Assembly (NCBI GenBank): GCA_019359325.1
Contig: JAHHHN010000002.1
Location: 424,761 to 488,760 of the forward strand
Length of the DNA stretch: 64,000 nt
Source: Mojavia pulchra JT2-VF2
Lineage (GTDB): Bacteria > Cyanobacteriota > Cyanobacteriia > Cyanobacteriales > Nostocaceae
Direction: 5' to 3'
Shown here one piece after another: positions 18,876 through 26,720 of this stretch (its first letter is position 1; each line of letters begins with the position of its first letter). A model generated the notes under the pieces. The model had not been told where the DNA came from, ran no database searches, and was given only the letters and a program-made list of their open reading frames with translations. Both the position numbers and the translations under genes were made by a program.

Positions 18876-19254
18876 CTATTCTTTATACTTTTTTTGAAAG
18901 TTGATTCTACCCTCGTGCAATAATTTATATCGAGTAAATAATGCTGTCAAAACAACAAATAACTTCCACAAGCTAGTTGGTCTGAAAATTACTCCACCAC
19001 TCAGAAAAACTAGCACTATACCAGTAGTTAATAAAATCTATCTGAGTTTACTATTTTCTCGACGGAAAAACACTAATATAAATAATCCTGCCATAATTGC
19101 TAAAACAGATGCAGTGGCAGGTAAACTACGCTATGAAATTGTATAGTAACCACCTACAAATATAATGTTTTGGTCAAAAAAGTGAATGCCTAGAAAAACT
19201 AGAATCAAGCCTATTAATTTAATTAACAACCTACTAATATTTTTTACTTCTTTA
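18876..19254 (-). pseudogene. Decayed small membrane-protein gene with two in-frame TAG stops
   Basis: Reading the minus strand from about 19254 to the TAG at 18876-18878 gives a continuous frame broken only by TAG at 19131-19133 and TAG at 19038-19040. The pieces read as one hydrophobic protein: KNISRLLIKLIGLILVFLGI, then ATASVLAIMAGLFILVFFRR, then ILLTTGIVLVFLSGGVIF and WKLFVVLTALFTRYKLL, with charged loops between. No good start codon is left: an in-frame TAA precedes the frame. This pattern, four helices in one frame with point stops, indicates a recently inactivated gene. The family is not recognised. Confidence 0.6.
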
Positions 19255-19335
19255 GTGGCTGAAACTTATTTCTATAAAATTAGACTTTAGTTATTAAATA
19301 TCTGTAAAATAGTAAGTTAACTTTATTTAATTATT

Positions 19336-19368
19336 GGGTTTTTCTCAGTGAATTTACTGAGAAAAAAC
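19336..19368 (-). terminator. Hairpin downstream of rsmI
   Basis: GGGTTTTTCTCAGT pairs with ACTGAGAAAAAACC around a six-base loop, with one bulge. It lies about 70 bases past the rsmI stop codon at 19438 and could end that transcript. Confidence 0.5.
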
Positions 19369-19437
19369 CTTGAATATTTGTGTTAAGGTTCCCTAACGAA
19401 ACTAAGCGATCGCCATTGGCAGAAAAGCAACGTATTC

Positions 19438-20295
19438 TTACTCAGGAGTAAGGTCAAGAGAAAGAGCTAGTTGATAGATTTGACGACGGGGAAGTGAAGT
19501 AAATTTTGCTAACTGACGGCTAGCTTGCGACCGCGAGATTCCCTGACGGATTAATTGTTGTAGTTCAGCTTTAAGTTCTGCTTCTGTCAGTTGAGGTTGA
19601 CTGGGTGGGGTTCCCGCCACCACTAAAGTATATTCGCCTTGGGGTTCACGCTGGGTATAGTGGGCGATCGCGGCAGCTATTGTCCCCCGCCAAAATTCCT
19701 CATAAAATTTTGTTAGCTCTCGTGCGAGTACAATTTGGCGATCGCTTCCTAGAGTTTCTCCTAAGTCTTGTAAAGTGTCACGCAACCGATGGGGCGACTC
19801 GTAGAAAATTATAGTGCGGGATTCTGTTTGCAGAGATTCTAAATGTTCTCGTCGTTGTTGTCCTTTTGCTGAGAGAAAGCCTTCAAAGACAAATTGATTA
19901 GTTGGTAATCCAGATGCACTCAAAGCTGTAATTGCGGCACTAGCACCAGGAATTGGAACTACTTGTATCCCCGCCTCTGTACAGGCTTTCACGAGTTCGT
20001 ATCCCGGATCGGAAATTCCTGGCATTCCAGCATCACTTACCAGGGCAATTGCTTTGCCATTACCTAGATGCTCTAATAATTCGGGAATGCGGCTGTTACG
20101 ATTGTGTTCGTGGTAACTCACCTGGGGTGTTTTAATTTGAAAATGTTGTAGCAGTTTCCCCGTGTGGCGTGTGTCTTCCGCAGCAATTAAATCCACAGTT
20201 TGCAAGATTCGTACTGCCCGAAAGGTGATATCTTCCAGATTGCCAATTGGTGTGCCGACAACGTAAAGTGTTCCTGGTTTTGGATCAGTCTGCAT
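19438..20295 (-). CDS. rsmI: 16S rRNA (cytidine1402-2'-O)-methyltransferase RsmI
   Basis: RsmI methylates the ribose of C1402 in 16S rRNA using SAM. The 285-residue protein has the tetrapyrrole-methylase fold: GTLYVVGTPIGNLEDITFRA at the start, AAEDTRHTGKLL, ALVSDAGMPGISDPGYELV (the family signature) and PIPGASAAITALSASGLP. A C-terminal extension (ELQQLIRQGISRSQASRQLAK) looks like a helix-turn-helix tail seen in many members. It is divergent from the PfkB kinase gene, with an 81-base gap. Confidence 0.95.
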   Translation of the reverse strand: MQTDPKPGTLYVVGTPIGNLEDITFRAVRILQTVDLIAAEDTRHTGKLLQHFQIKTPQVSYHEHNRNSRIPELLEHLGNGKAIALVSDAGMPGISDPGYELVKACTEAGIQVVPIPGASAAITALSASGLPTNQFVFEGFLSAKGQQRREHLESLQTESRTIIFYESPHRLRDTLQDLGETLGSDRQIVLARELTKFYEEFWRGTIAAAIAHYTQREPQGEYTLVVAGTPPSQPQLTEAELKAELQQLIRQGISRSQASRQLAKFTSLPRRQIYQLALSLDLTPE

Positions 20296-20376
20296 GAAGC
20301 AATTTAAAATTGTCTAACTTAATTGTGGCAATTGTCTTGACTGGTTACCTGTATACCAATAAATCCACAATAGCTT

Positions 20377-21261
20377 ATGGTGGTAAATCCTCAATCCCAG
20401 TCTGCTTTATTTGTAGGTTTAGTAACCTTGGATTTGATTTACTTAGCTGAGTCTGCCCCGCAAAATAATCAGAAGATTGTAGCAAGTGATTATACTGTGG
20501 CAGCAGGTGGCCCAGCTACAAATGCTGCTGTCACCTTCAGTCATTTAGGGAATCAAGCTACTGTATTGGGTGTGGTAGGTTCTCACCCGATAACGCAGCT
20601 AATTCGCCAAGATTTGGCAACTTACAAAGTAGCGATCGCAGATCTTGAACCTAGCACTAACGCAGCAGTACCTGTCTCTTCGATCATTGTTACCCAATCT
20701 ACAGGTGAACGAGCAGTAGTTTCCATTAATGCTGTCAAAATTCAAGCGAGTAGTTCATCTATTCCCTCAGAGATTTTGCATAATGTTGATATAGTGCTGA
20801 TTGATGGGCATCAGATGGCAGTTGGCATAGCGATCGCGCAAATCGCTAAAGCTAAGAATATCCCAATTGCGATCGATGGTGGCAGTTGGAAAACCGGATT
20901 TGAGCAACTCTTACCGTTTGTTGATTACGCTATTTGTTCTGCTAATTTTTATCCCCCCAACTGTCATACACCAGCAGAAGTGTTTGCCTATCTTAGTTCT
21001 TTTGAGATTGCTCACATTGCCATTACCCACGGAGAACAGCCAATTGAATACTTAAGTTGCGGTAATTATGGCGTTGTAGATGTGCCGCGTATTCAAGCAG
21101 TTGATACACTGGGGGCTGGAGATATTTTCCACGGTGCCTTCTGCCATTATATTTTACAAAACAGTTTTACCGACGCGCTGGCATTAGCAGCTTGTGTCGC
21201 CGCTAATGCTTGTCAATTTTTTGGTACTCGCCGTTGGATGGATTCACCCAAACAATGCTGA
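20377..21261 (+). CDS. PfkB-family carbohydrate kinase
   Basis: This 294-residue ribokinase-like enzyme phosphorylates a sugar or nucleoside. It has the N-terminal substrate signature AAGGPATNAAVTFSHLG (about 45-61) and the C-terminal PfkB signature DTLGAGDIFHGAF (about 247-259) with the catalytic Asp in GAGD. A phosphate-binding stretch AITHGEQP precedes it. Substrate specificity cannot be assigned. The IMPase-family gene follows 33 bases later and is likely co-transcribed. Confidence 0.88.
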   Translation: MVVNPQSQSALFVGLVTLDLIYLAESAPQNNQKIVASDYTVAAGGPATNAAVTFSHLGNQATVLGVVGSHPITQLIRQDLATYKVAIADLEPSTNAAVPVSSIIVTQSTGERAVVSINAVKIQASSSSIPSEILHNVDIVLIDGHQMAVGIAIAQIAKAKNIPIAIDGGSWKTGFEQLLPFVDYAICSANFYPPNCHTPAEVFAYLSSFEIAHIAITHGEQPIEYLSCGNYGVVDVPRIQAVDTLGAGDIFHGAFCHYILQNSFTDALALAACVAANACQFFGTRRWMDSPKQC

Positions 21262-21294
21262 TTAGTTAAATTTAACTTAGACAAGGCTGAATTA

Positions 21295-22158
21295 ATGAAA
21301 GACTTACAAGAAATATTAGCGATCGCTCGTCAGGTGGGATGGGGAGCAGCAGATATACTAAGGTCTTATTATCACGGGACTGCCAAAAGCTCTAACCTTG
21401 AAGTGCAGTATAAACAAAATGAGCCTGTCACGGTTGCAGATATAGCTGTCAGCCAATACATTTTGGATAGTCTACAAGCAGCTTTGGGCGACAAAGAATT
21501 TGCCTATATCAGCGAAGAAACCTATAAATCGCAACAGAGTAAAGATAATGCTCAGTTCGTATGGATCATTGATCCTTTAGATGGCACACGCGGCTTTATC
21601 GATCAAACTGGGGACTACGCAGTTCACATTGCTCTAGTTAAAGAGACACGCCCAATACTGGCAGTAGTAGCAGTACCGGAAGCAGAAAAGTTATATTATG
21701 CTATACAAGGCGGAGGTACATTTGTAGAAACAAGTAATGGCTCTGCTCCCTTACAACTGTTGTTTGGACTAGGCACAAAACGCCTTGAGGATTTAACTCT
21801 AGTAGTTAGTCGTTCTCACCGCAATCAAAGGTTAAATTACCTTCTGCAAAATTTACCCTGTCGTCATCAAAAAGCTATTGGTAGTGTGGGTTGCAAAGTT
21901 GCAGCTATTGTTGAGCAACAGGCAGATATCTATATTTCTTTATCTGGCAAGTCTGCCCCTAAAGACTGGGATATAGCAGCGCCAGAATTAATTTTGACAG
22001 AAGCTGGTGGCCACTTTACTCACTTTGATGGCACTCTATTGCAGTACAACACCGATGATATTAATCAGTGGGGTGGTTTGCTAGCTAGTAATGGTCAATA
22101 CCACGAGGTACTATGTAAGGAAGCAGAGAGGATTTTAGCACAGTTGCCTAATGCATAA
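21295..22158 (+). CDS. Inositol monophosphatase-family phosphatase (CysQ-like)
   Basis: This 287-residue Mg2+/Li+-sensitive type phosphatase has the family motifs EPVTVADIAVSQYI (about 43-56), a metal-site SEETY, WIIDPLDGTRGFI (the DPLDGT metal-binding signature) and APKDWDIAAPELILTEAGG (the second signature with WD). The architecture, TRGFI after DPLDGT and GSVGCKVAAIVEQQADIYI, is closest to 3'(2'),5'-bisphosphate nucleotidases (CysQ/HAL2), which remove PAP made during sulfate assimilation. The substrate is inferred. It follows the PfkB kinase in the same transcript. Confidence 0.88.
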   Translation: MKDLQEILAIARQVGWGAADILRSYYHGTAKSSNLEVQYKQNEPVTVADIAVSQYILDSLQAALGDKEFAYISEETYKSQQSKDNAQFVWIIDPLDGTRGFIDQTGDYAVHIALVKETRPILAVVAVPEAEKLYYAIQGGGTFVETSNGSAPLQLLFGLGTKRLEDLTLVVSRSHRNQRLNYLLQNLPCRHQKAIGSVGCKVAAIVEQQADIYISLSGKSAPKDWDIAAPELILTEAGGHFTHFDGTLLQYNTDDINQWGGLLASNGQYHEVLCKEAERILAQLPNA

Positions 22159-22492
22159 AGTTTGGGAAATTAATTGCATGAATATCTCCTTGATGTCAGG
22201 TACTCAAATTTCGTTTCATAAGTAATTAAAATAGTTGTTAGCAAATAATGTTGAAAAATGCAATCAAAGTGCGATAATGTAGTACACACAAGAATAACTT
22301 CGTAAATAGCAGCTTTCGCTGGGTATCCCACGATAGATGTCTTTTAAATCCAACTCCGTAGGAGTTTATTTTCAGATGCTGTGTTATAATCGTGGATATA
22401 AAGATTATTTTCGGTTGAGTTAGTCGTTTTGGTTTCTAAAAAGCGTCTCTCCGAATTTAACTCTCTACACTCTCTGAATTCGGAGACAGAAT
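22159..22492 (+). promoter_or_regulatory. Upstream region and long 5' leader of rbp
   Basis: No gene lies here. A TATAAT box at 22385-22390 would give a leader of about 95 bases. Within it, TCTCCGAATT (22448-22457) pairs perfectly with AATTCGGAGA (22477-22486), burying the GGAG Shine-Dalgarno (22482-22485) seven bases before the ATG. Cyanobacterial rbp genes are known to be cold-induced with long leaders, so a temperature- or protein-controlled switch is plausible. The -35 box is weak. Confidence 0.5.
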
Positions 22493-22804
22493 ATGTCAAT
22501 TTACGTTGGAAATTTGTCCTATCAGGTTACAGAAGAAGACCTGAAGAGGGCCTTTGCTGAGTATGGAACAGTTAATCGCGTTCAACTACCAACCGACCGT
22601 GAGACAGGTCGTCCACGAGGTTTTGCATTTGTAGAAATGGAAACAGATGCTCAAGAAGCAGCTGCTATTGAAGCACTAGATGGTGCAGAGTGGATGGGAC
22701 GTGATTTGAAAGTTAACAAAGCTAAACCTCGTGAGGAAAGAAGTTCTTCCCCTCGTGGTAACTGGGGCAACAATGCCCGTAACAACAATCGCCGTAGTTA
22801 TTAA
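22493..22804 (+). CDS. rbp: RNA-binding protein with one RRM (cyanobacterial Rbp)
   Basis: This 103-residue protein is a single RNA recognition motif: RNP2 IYVGNL (residues 3-8) and RNP1 RGFAFVEM (about 43-50), followed by a short Asn/Arg/Gly/Ser-rich tail (NWGNNARNNNRRSY). Such proteins bind single-stranded RNA and most are induced by cold. The next gene on the strand is rpsU, an rbp-rpsU arrangement described for Anabaena. A hairpin in the leader covers its Shine-Dalgarno. Confidence 0.95.
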   Translation: MSIYVGNLSYQVTEEDLKRAFAEYGTVNRVQLPTDRETGRPRGFAFVEMETDAQEAAAIEALDGAEWMGRDLKVNKAKPREERSSSPRGNWGNNARNNNRRSY

Positions 22805-22838
22805 GGCTTTCATTAAAAACAACTTAAAATCTAGAGTC

Positions 22839-22874
22839 TCCAGCAGATCAGGGCAAAGGCTCATCTCTGCTGGA
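22839..22874 (+). terminator. Hairpin between rbp and rpsU, probable partial terminator
   Basis: TCCAGCAGA (22839-22847) pairs exactly with TCTGCTGGA (22866-22874) and is followed by ATATTTTATTTTG. The T-tract is imperfect, so it may stop only part of the transcripts and set the rbp to rpsU ratio. Confidence 0.65.
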
Positions 22875-22916
22875 ATATTTTATTTTGTCTATTCATCCAC
22901 ATGAGGAGGAATCAGA

Positions 22917-23111
22917 ATGACACAAGTAGTATTGGGGGAGAATGAAGGGATTGAATCAGCTCTGCGAAGATTTAAGCGGGAAGTTTCTAAAGCAGGAATT
23001 TTCCAAGATATGCGTAAGAAGCGTCACTTTGAGACGCCTTTAGAAAAAGAAAAGCGCAAAGCAATTGCTAGGCACAAGCAAAGTCGTAGACAACGTTCTC
23101 GCTACAAATAA
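22917..23111 (+). CDS. rpsU: 30S ribosomal protein S21 (copy 2, linked to rbp)
   Basis: This 64-residue S21 starts [20 protein letters not shown] with GAGGAGG at 22903-22909 as a strong ribosome binding site. It differs from copy 1 (18408-18587) mainly in the middle ([20 protein letters not shown]) and by a longer basic tail ending RRQRSRYK. Linkage to rbp suggests that this is the cold-responsive copy. Transcription probably runs in from rbp past the hairpin at 22839-22874. Confidence 0.95.
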   Translation: MTQVVLGENEGIESALRRFKREVSKAGIFQDMRKKRHFETPLEKEKRKAIARHKQSRRQRSRYK

Positions 23112-23209
23112 CAAATCCTAAAACATTGAATCTTCGTCTTAATTGCTCTGCCTTACTACAATTTTTGGTCGCAAATAACTCAGCAGACCCCCATGAATAA
23201 TGATTTTAG

Positions 23210-23241
23210 TAGTAGCACTGTTGTAGCTTTCAGTGCTACTA
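23210..23241. repeat. 11-bp perfect hairpin after rpsU copy 2
   Basis: TAGTAGCACTG (23210-23220) is the reverse complement of CAGTGCTACTA (23231-23241), with a 10-base loop. There is no following U-run, so it is either an RNA-stabilising 3' hairpin or an atypical terminator. Confidence 0.55.
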
Positions 23242-23382
23242 AAAATGTAAATATCTAATATTACTCAGTATAAAAGTTTCTTTGAAGGAACTTCAAGAGA
23301 TGTAGATGTATCTTCTTGTGTATCCATCAAGTGTCACAGATAATATCATTCTGCAATTTCTGGTTCTAAGTTTTCAGGAAAA

Positions 23383-24114
23383 ATGTTGCGTCTCTACCAT
23401 CTAATCATCGGTTCTGCGTTAGTAGCATTAGTTCCACTGGGAATAAAATATAGTCTTCCCCACTTGTCTGAACCCAAAACCGTGCAGACAACTCCAGTGG
23501 TACAAGCCTCAAAAAGCCCCAACTCTACAGAGGTAAATATCTGGAAAAAGATTCTGGGTAAGACAACTGCCCCAAGTGGTTGGCAAGTTGCTCCCTGTGA
23601 GGGGAATGCGCCTCTACTATGTGTTTTTACCAAAGGAAAACTCTTAGGTACAGTTGAGATTGGGATTTATCCATTAGAAAAAAATCCCGATTTTCAAAAG
23701 AAGCTTTTAGCAGCTGGTATTCCACCCAATACAAAAGTCGATTACCAAAATCCTAAGTATCAAACCCAATTATTGACGGCACTTAGGTCTTGGGTGACAG
23801 ATTACTATAATATCTTCTCGAAGGATCGTCAGGCTAGCTATGGCAACCAGATTGTTTTCTCAGCCCATCCTCCGCAACCAGTAACCATTGGTAAACTGCA
23901 AGGAATGCGCTATGGGTTTACAGGAATCAACCAACAAAATGGAGTGCAGGAGCAGCATATCGGCCATGTTGCCTTTGATGGGAGCGCACTTTACGTAATT
24001 TCCTCTGCCTTTGACCCAGCCTCAGAAACGGGGAAATTTGATAAATTGGAAGACTGGACAATTTTTCAACCTTACTTATATGCGATCGCGGCGGATCTGC
24101 ATTTGCCCAAATAG
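23383..24114 (+). CDS. Hypothetical exported or membrane-anchored protein
   Basis: This 243-residue protein starts MLRLYHLIIGSALVALVPLG, an N-terminal membrane anchor or uncleaved signal. The remainder looks like one soluble alpha/beta domain (WQVAPCEGNAPLLCVF, VEIGIYPLEKN, FSAHPPQPVTIGKLQGMRYG, ALYVISSAFDP). Two cysteines in PCEGNAPLLC could form a disulfide outside the cytoplasm. No catalytic motif was seen. It is convergent with the next gene, and a 16-bp stem between them is a likely shared end point. Family unrecognised. Confidence 0.75.
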   Translation: MLRLYHLIIGSALVALVPLGIKYSLPHLSEPKTVQTTPVVQASKSPNSTEVNIWKKILGKTTAPSGWQVAPCEGNAPLLCVFTKGKLLGTVEIGIYPLEKNPDFQKKLLAAGIPPNTKVDYQNPKYQTQLLTALRSWVTDYYNIFSKDRQASYGNQIVFSAHPPQPVTIGKLQGMRYGFTGINQQNGVQEQHIGHVAFDGSALYVISSAFDPASETGKFDKLEDWTIFQPYLYAIAADLHLPK

Positions 24115-24244
24115 AAATGACTATGTTATAGGTGTGTGATTAGACTTTCTATATCGCACTCAAATATAACTAGCTTATTAGCAGATTCTGGATAGAAAGT
24201 ATGTTTTAATTCGTTGACGCTTCCGTTACATTTTTGATAATTGG

Positions 24245-24285
24245 AATGAGTAATGGTTAATTGCAAACATTAACCATTACTCATT
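24245..24285. terminator. 16-bp perfect stem between convergent genes
   Basis: AATGAGTAATGGTTAA (24245-24260) is the exact reverse complement of 24270-24285, with a 9-base loop. It lies between the 3' ends of the genes at 23383 and 24303. It resembles dispersed GAGTAATGAG-type intergenic palindromes in Nostoc. Confidence 0.55.
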
Positions 24286-24302
24286 ACCAATTACTTATAA
24301 CT

Positions 24303-25190
24303 TTAAATCTCAGCAACAGCTCGTTCAATTAAACGACGTGCCAGAGTTTGTGTACCTGTGTGTTCATAGTAATTAGTTGCCACATCTAAGAACGCCGCCA
24401 GATAGTCTAATTTGCTATCAGAAATTTCAACAAAATTTTGCAAGTGCCCGGTAACTTTCTGTGGTGTGAGATTATTAGAGGCAACAAGACCGTTCATCCA
24501 ACCTTTAACCGAATCAAAGCTTTCGCCGATAAAGTTAAGTTTACTGCCTGCATTATTGCCGGGAATAACATCTTGGATGTTTTGGAAAGTCGAGTTTTGT
24601 TCTAACTCCTGTGGATTTGTCTGACTAATTCCAGATATCGCTTTGCTAATGAAGTCAGGCCCCAAGGGTATCAAGCCATCAACGCAAACTAACGCCACCA
24701 TCCGAATCAGCGACTCACCACTATACTCACCTAAAGAGCCAACGAAATCACCAATGCTGTCTCCTGGAATGCCATTAATTTGACAGAAGGCCACCAACTC
24801 AGCAACTAATTTCAAAGATAAGTCAATGGTTTGGGCTTTGTCAGGTTTGGGAGTAACAGTGTTTAAAAAACCTAATAAAGGAATTTTTTCACCTACTTTG
24901 TTAGCTAAAGCTGCTGCACCAAGAGCTTTATCTGTACCATCAACGGTTTGATAGAGCCACATAGCTCGTTGATATCCTTGGGATCTATCGTTATAAAGAT
25001 AAATTGCTCGTTCGCCAATTTGCTGAATTAGCTCCTCATCAGTTTCGCCAGTTACTGTTTTAATAGTGTTGACAAAACCTACAGTATTTTGCCATTGTCC
25101 AGGAGCGACAAAATCGAGCGCATTCAACAGCGAAATAGTCAAGCCACTAGTTGGTAGTTGATCCACTAACTCAAAAATCGGTTTGCTCAA
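24303..25190 (-). CDS. Conserved hypothetical protein
   Basis: This 295-residue, mostly helical protein has neither a signal peptide nor a clear membrane helix. It begins MSKPIFELVDQLPTSGLTIS and contains GERAIYLYNDRSQGYQRAMW, a hydrophobic middle (LIRMVALVCVDGLIPLGPDF) and a helical end (LARRLIERAVAEI). It follows the lipoprotein gene by 45 bases on the same strand, so the two probably form an operon. No enzyme motif was seen and I do not recognise the family. Confidence 0.75.
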   Translation of the reverse strand: MSKPIFELVDQLPTSGLTISLLNALDFVAPGQWQNTVGFVNTIKTVTGETDEELIQQIGERAIYLYNDRSQGYQRAMWLYQTVDGTDKALGAAALANKVGEKIPLLGFLNTVTPKPDKAQTIDLSLKLVAELVAFCQINGIPGDSIGDFVGSLGEYSGESLIRMVALVCVDGLIPLGPDFISKAISGISQTNPQELEQNSTFQNIQDVIPGNNAGSKLNFIGESFDSVKGWMNGLVASNNLTPQKVTGHLQNFVEISDSKLDYLAAFLDVATNYYEHTGTQTLARRLIERAVAEI

Positions 25191-25235
25191 ATTAATCTCC
25201 TTAAGCTGTTGTAATTTTTATCTCGGTAGTGCAGT

Positions 25236-25745
25236 TTATTTGAGTTTAGCCAAACCATTAAGATTAAATTTTTCGATCCAAGCTTCGCGCTCTTTAGTGG
25301 TAAAAGCTGGGTCTTTAGAAATCACTTTCACTTGATACTTACCCACTAAAATCGAAGTTTGAGTATTACCAACTGCTACTGCGGGATAACCACCAACTTT
25401 TTTAGTGCTTTTGGAGAATTTTGCCGCAGCATTGGGAATACTCGTAGTGTCAGAAATAGCAAGTTGCGCGACAACTTTATTACCTTTTTTCAGGTTGGCT
25501 TCGGAAAAGCCTTTTTTCTCTTGAGTATAGACGCGCTGATAGCCATCTCCGCCAGCCGGGAAAAATTGGTTCAATTTGCTACCCTGAGTTGCTTCTTTGG
25601 CAACTGCTTGACCACTTTTTTGGCGGGTGCTTTCTTGCTGTGCTTGATCAAAACGATTGGGTTCTTTTGTAGAACAGGCTGTAGTCAGTAACAATACTGA
25701 CAGTAAAACAGCAGCTAAAATCCTACGCTTACGGGGGAAAGTCAT
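25236..25745 (-). CDS. Putative lipoprotein
   Basis: This 169-residue protein has a lipoprotein signal: MTFPRKRRILAAVLLSVLLL followed by lipobox LTTAC, giving Cys24 as the lipid-modified residue. The mature part is Gln/Lys-rich near its start, then a small domain (YQRVYTQEKKGFSEANLKKG, VAQLAISDTTSI, GGYPAVAVGNTQTSILVGKY, VKVISKDPAFTTKEREAW). It precedes the 295-residue unknown in a two-gene unit. The likely location is the outer leaflet of the plasma membrane or the periplasm. Role unknown. Confidence 0.85.
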   Translation of the reverse strand: MTFPRKRRILAAVLLSVLLLTTACSTKEPNRFDQAQQESTRQKSGQAVAKEATQGSKLNQFFPAGGDGYQRVYTQEKKGFSEANLKKGNKVVAQLAISDTTSIPNAAAKFSKSTKKVGGYPAVAVGNTQTSILVGKYQVKVISKDPAFTTKEREAWIEKFNLNGLAKLK

Positions 25746-25917
25746 GTTTAGCTTCTCCTAATGTTTAAGCTTTGAGGCAATTATCAGCGCTTGTGTAATT
25801 TTTAGCCACAAACTTTACGTTTTGATAATATTGCTAAATTGTAATTGCTGAGTGATGAGTGAATAGAATCATGAATCTTTGTTCAGCATTCGGTACTCGT
25901 TACTCAGCAGGTTTAAT

Positions 25918-26571
25918 TTAGGACTCTTGATTGCGGTAAGCTAAAACTGCATAAAATGGATCTCCCCCAGGCGCTCCCAACCACTGAAGAAAATTGGGGA
26001 TGTTTGACTTATGGGCAATGACCTCTGGAGTAGTAAATCCTGGTACTGAGGCAAAATAGCTCTTGACTAATTCCACCCTAGTTTCTTCGGAAGCATCCCG
26101 CCAAGCTTGAATCGCTTTTTGAAAAAACATCCGGTTAGAAAAACTGATAATAGCGACACCACCGGGTTTGAGGATGCGGTAAATTTCGCTAAAGACTGCT
26201 TCTGGATACTGTACGTACTGTACAGAAACGCAGTTGAGAACGGCATCAAAATTTTGATCCTGCAAGGGTAACTGCGGATTATCATTGATATTTTGCACAA
26301 AGTAATGATTTAATCGGGAATTACGGGCTAATTCTTCAGCATTGAGTCCGTGTCCCTCAACATAGGAAAACTGCATTTCTGCTGGCAGATGAGACACCCA
26401 ACTGCTCATCATGTCAAAGATGCGTGTGTTCGGTTTGAGTCGCTGACGATACAAATCTGTTAGCTGTTGAATAAAGCCTTCATCGACATGAGTGACGAAG
26501 CGCGGATCAGTGTAAAACAGCTTGTCATTTGTGTCATCTAACTTCAGGCGTTGATTCGGTCGAAGTATCAT
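25918..26571 (-). CDS. Class I SAM-dependent methyltransferase
   Basis: This enzyme of about 217 residues transfers a methyl group from SAM. Motif I is degenerate (IFDMMSSWVSHLP); later motifs are clear: NFDAVLNCVSVQYVQYPEAV (motif II with acidic Asp) and EIYRILKPGGVAIISF (motif III), as in the Methyltransf_11 group. ATG 26571 is preferred to an in-frame TTG at 26601, which would add ten residues (MSISPPKEIT). It lies alone, divergent from the glycosyltransferase gene. The substrate is unknown. Confidence 0.8.
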   Translation of the reverse strand: MILRPNQRLKLDDTNDKLFYTDPRFVTHVDEGFIQQLTDLYRQRLKPNTRIFDMMSSWVSHLPAEMQFSYVEGHGLNAEELARNSRLNHYFVQNINDNPQLPLQDQNFDAVLNCVSVQYVQYPEAVFSEIYRILKPGGVAIISFSNRMFFQKAIQAWRDASEETRVELVKSYFASVPGFTTPEVIAHKSNIPNFLQWLGAPGGDPFYAVLAYRNQES

Positions 26572-26720
26572 AGTTATTTCTTTTGGAGGAGATATTGACA
26601 AAAATGTGTCAGTTTTAGTTACTATTTGGATCTAGTATTTCGGATGTTGTCTTACATATTTTAAAAACAATATGGTAAAAAAATTAAGTTAACCCAACAA
26701 CATTCAATTCGTACTAATTA

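Noticed and set aside
18901..19146. Plus-strand 81-residue frame
   Set aside because: The hydrophobic membrane-protein pattern is on the opposite strand; this frame has no good start and is its shadow.
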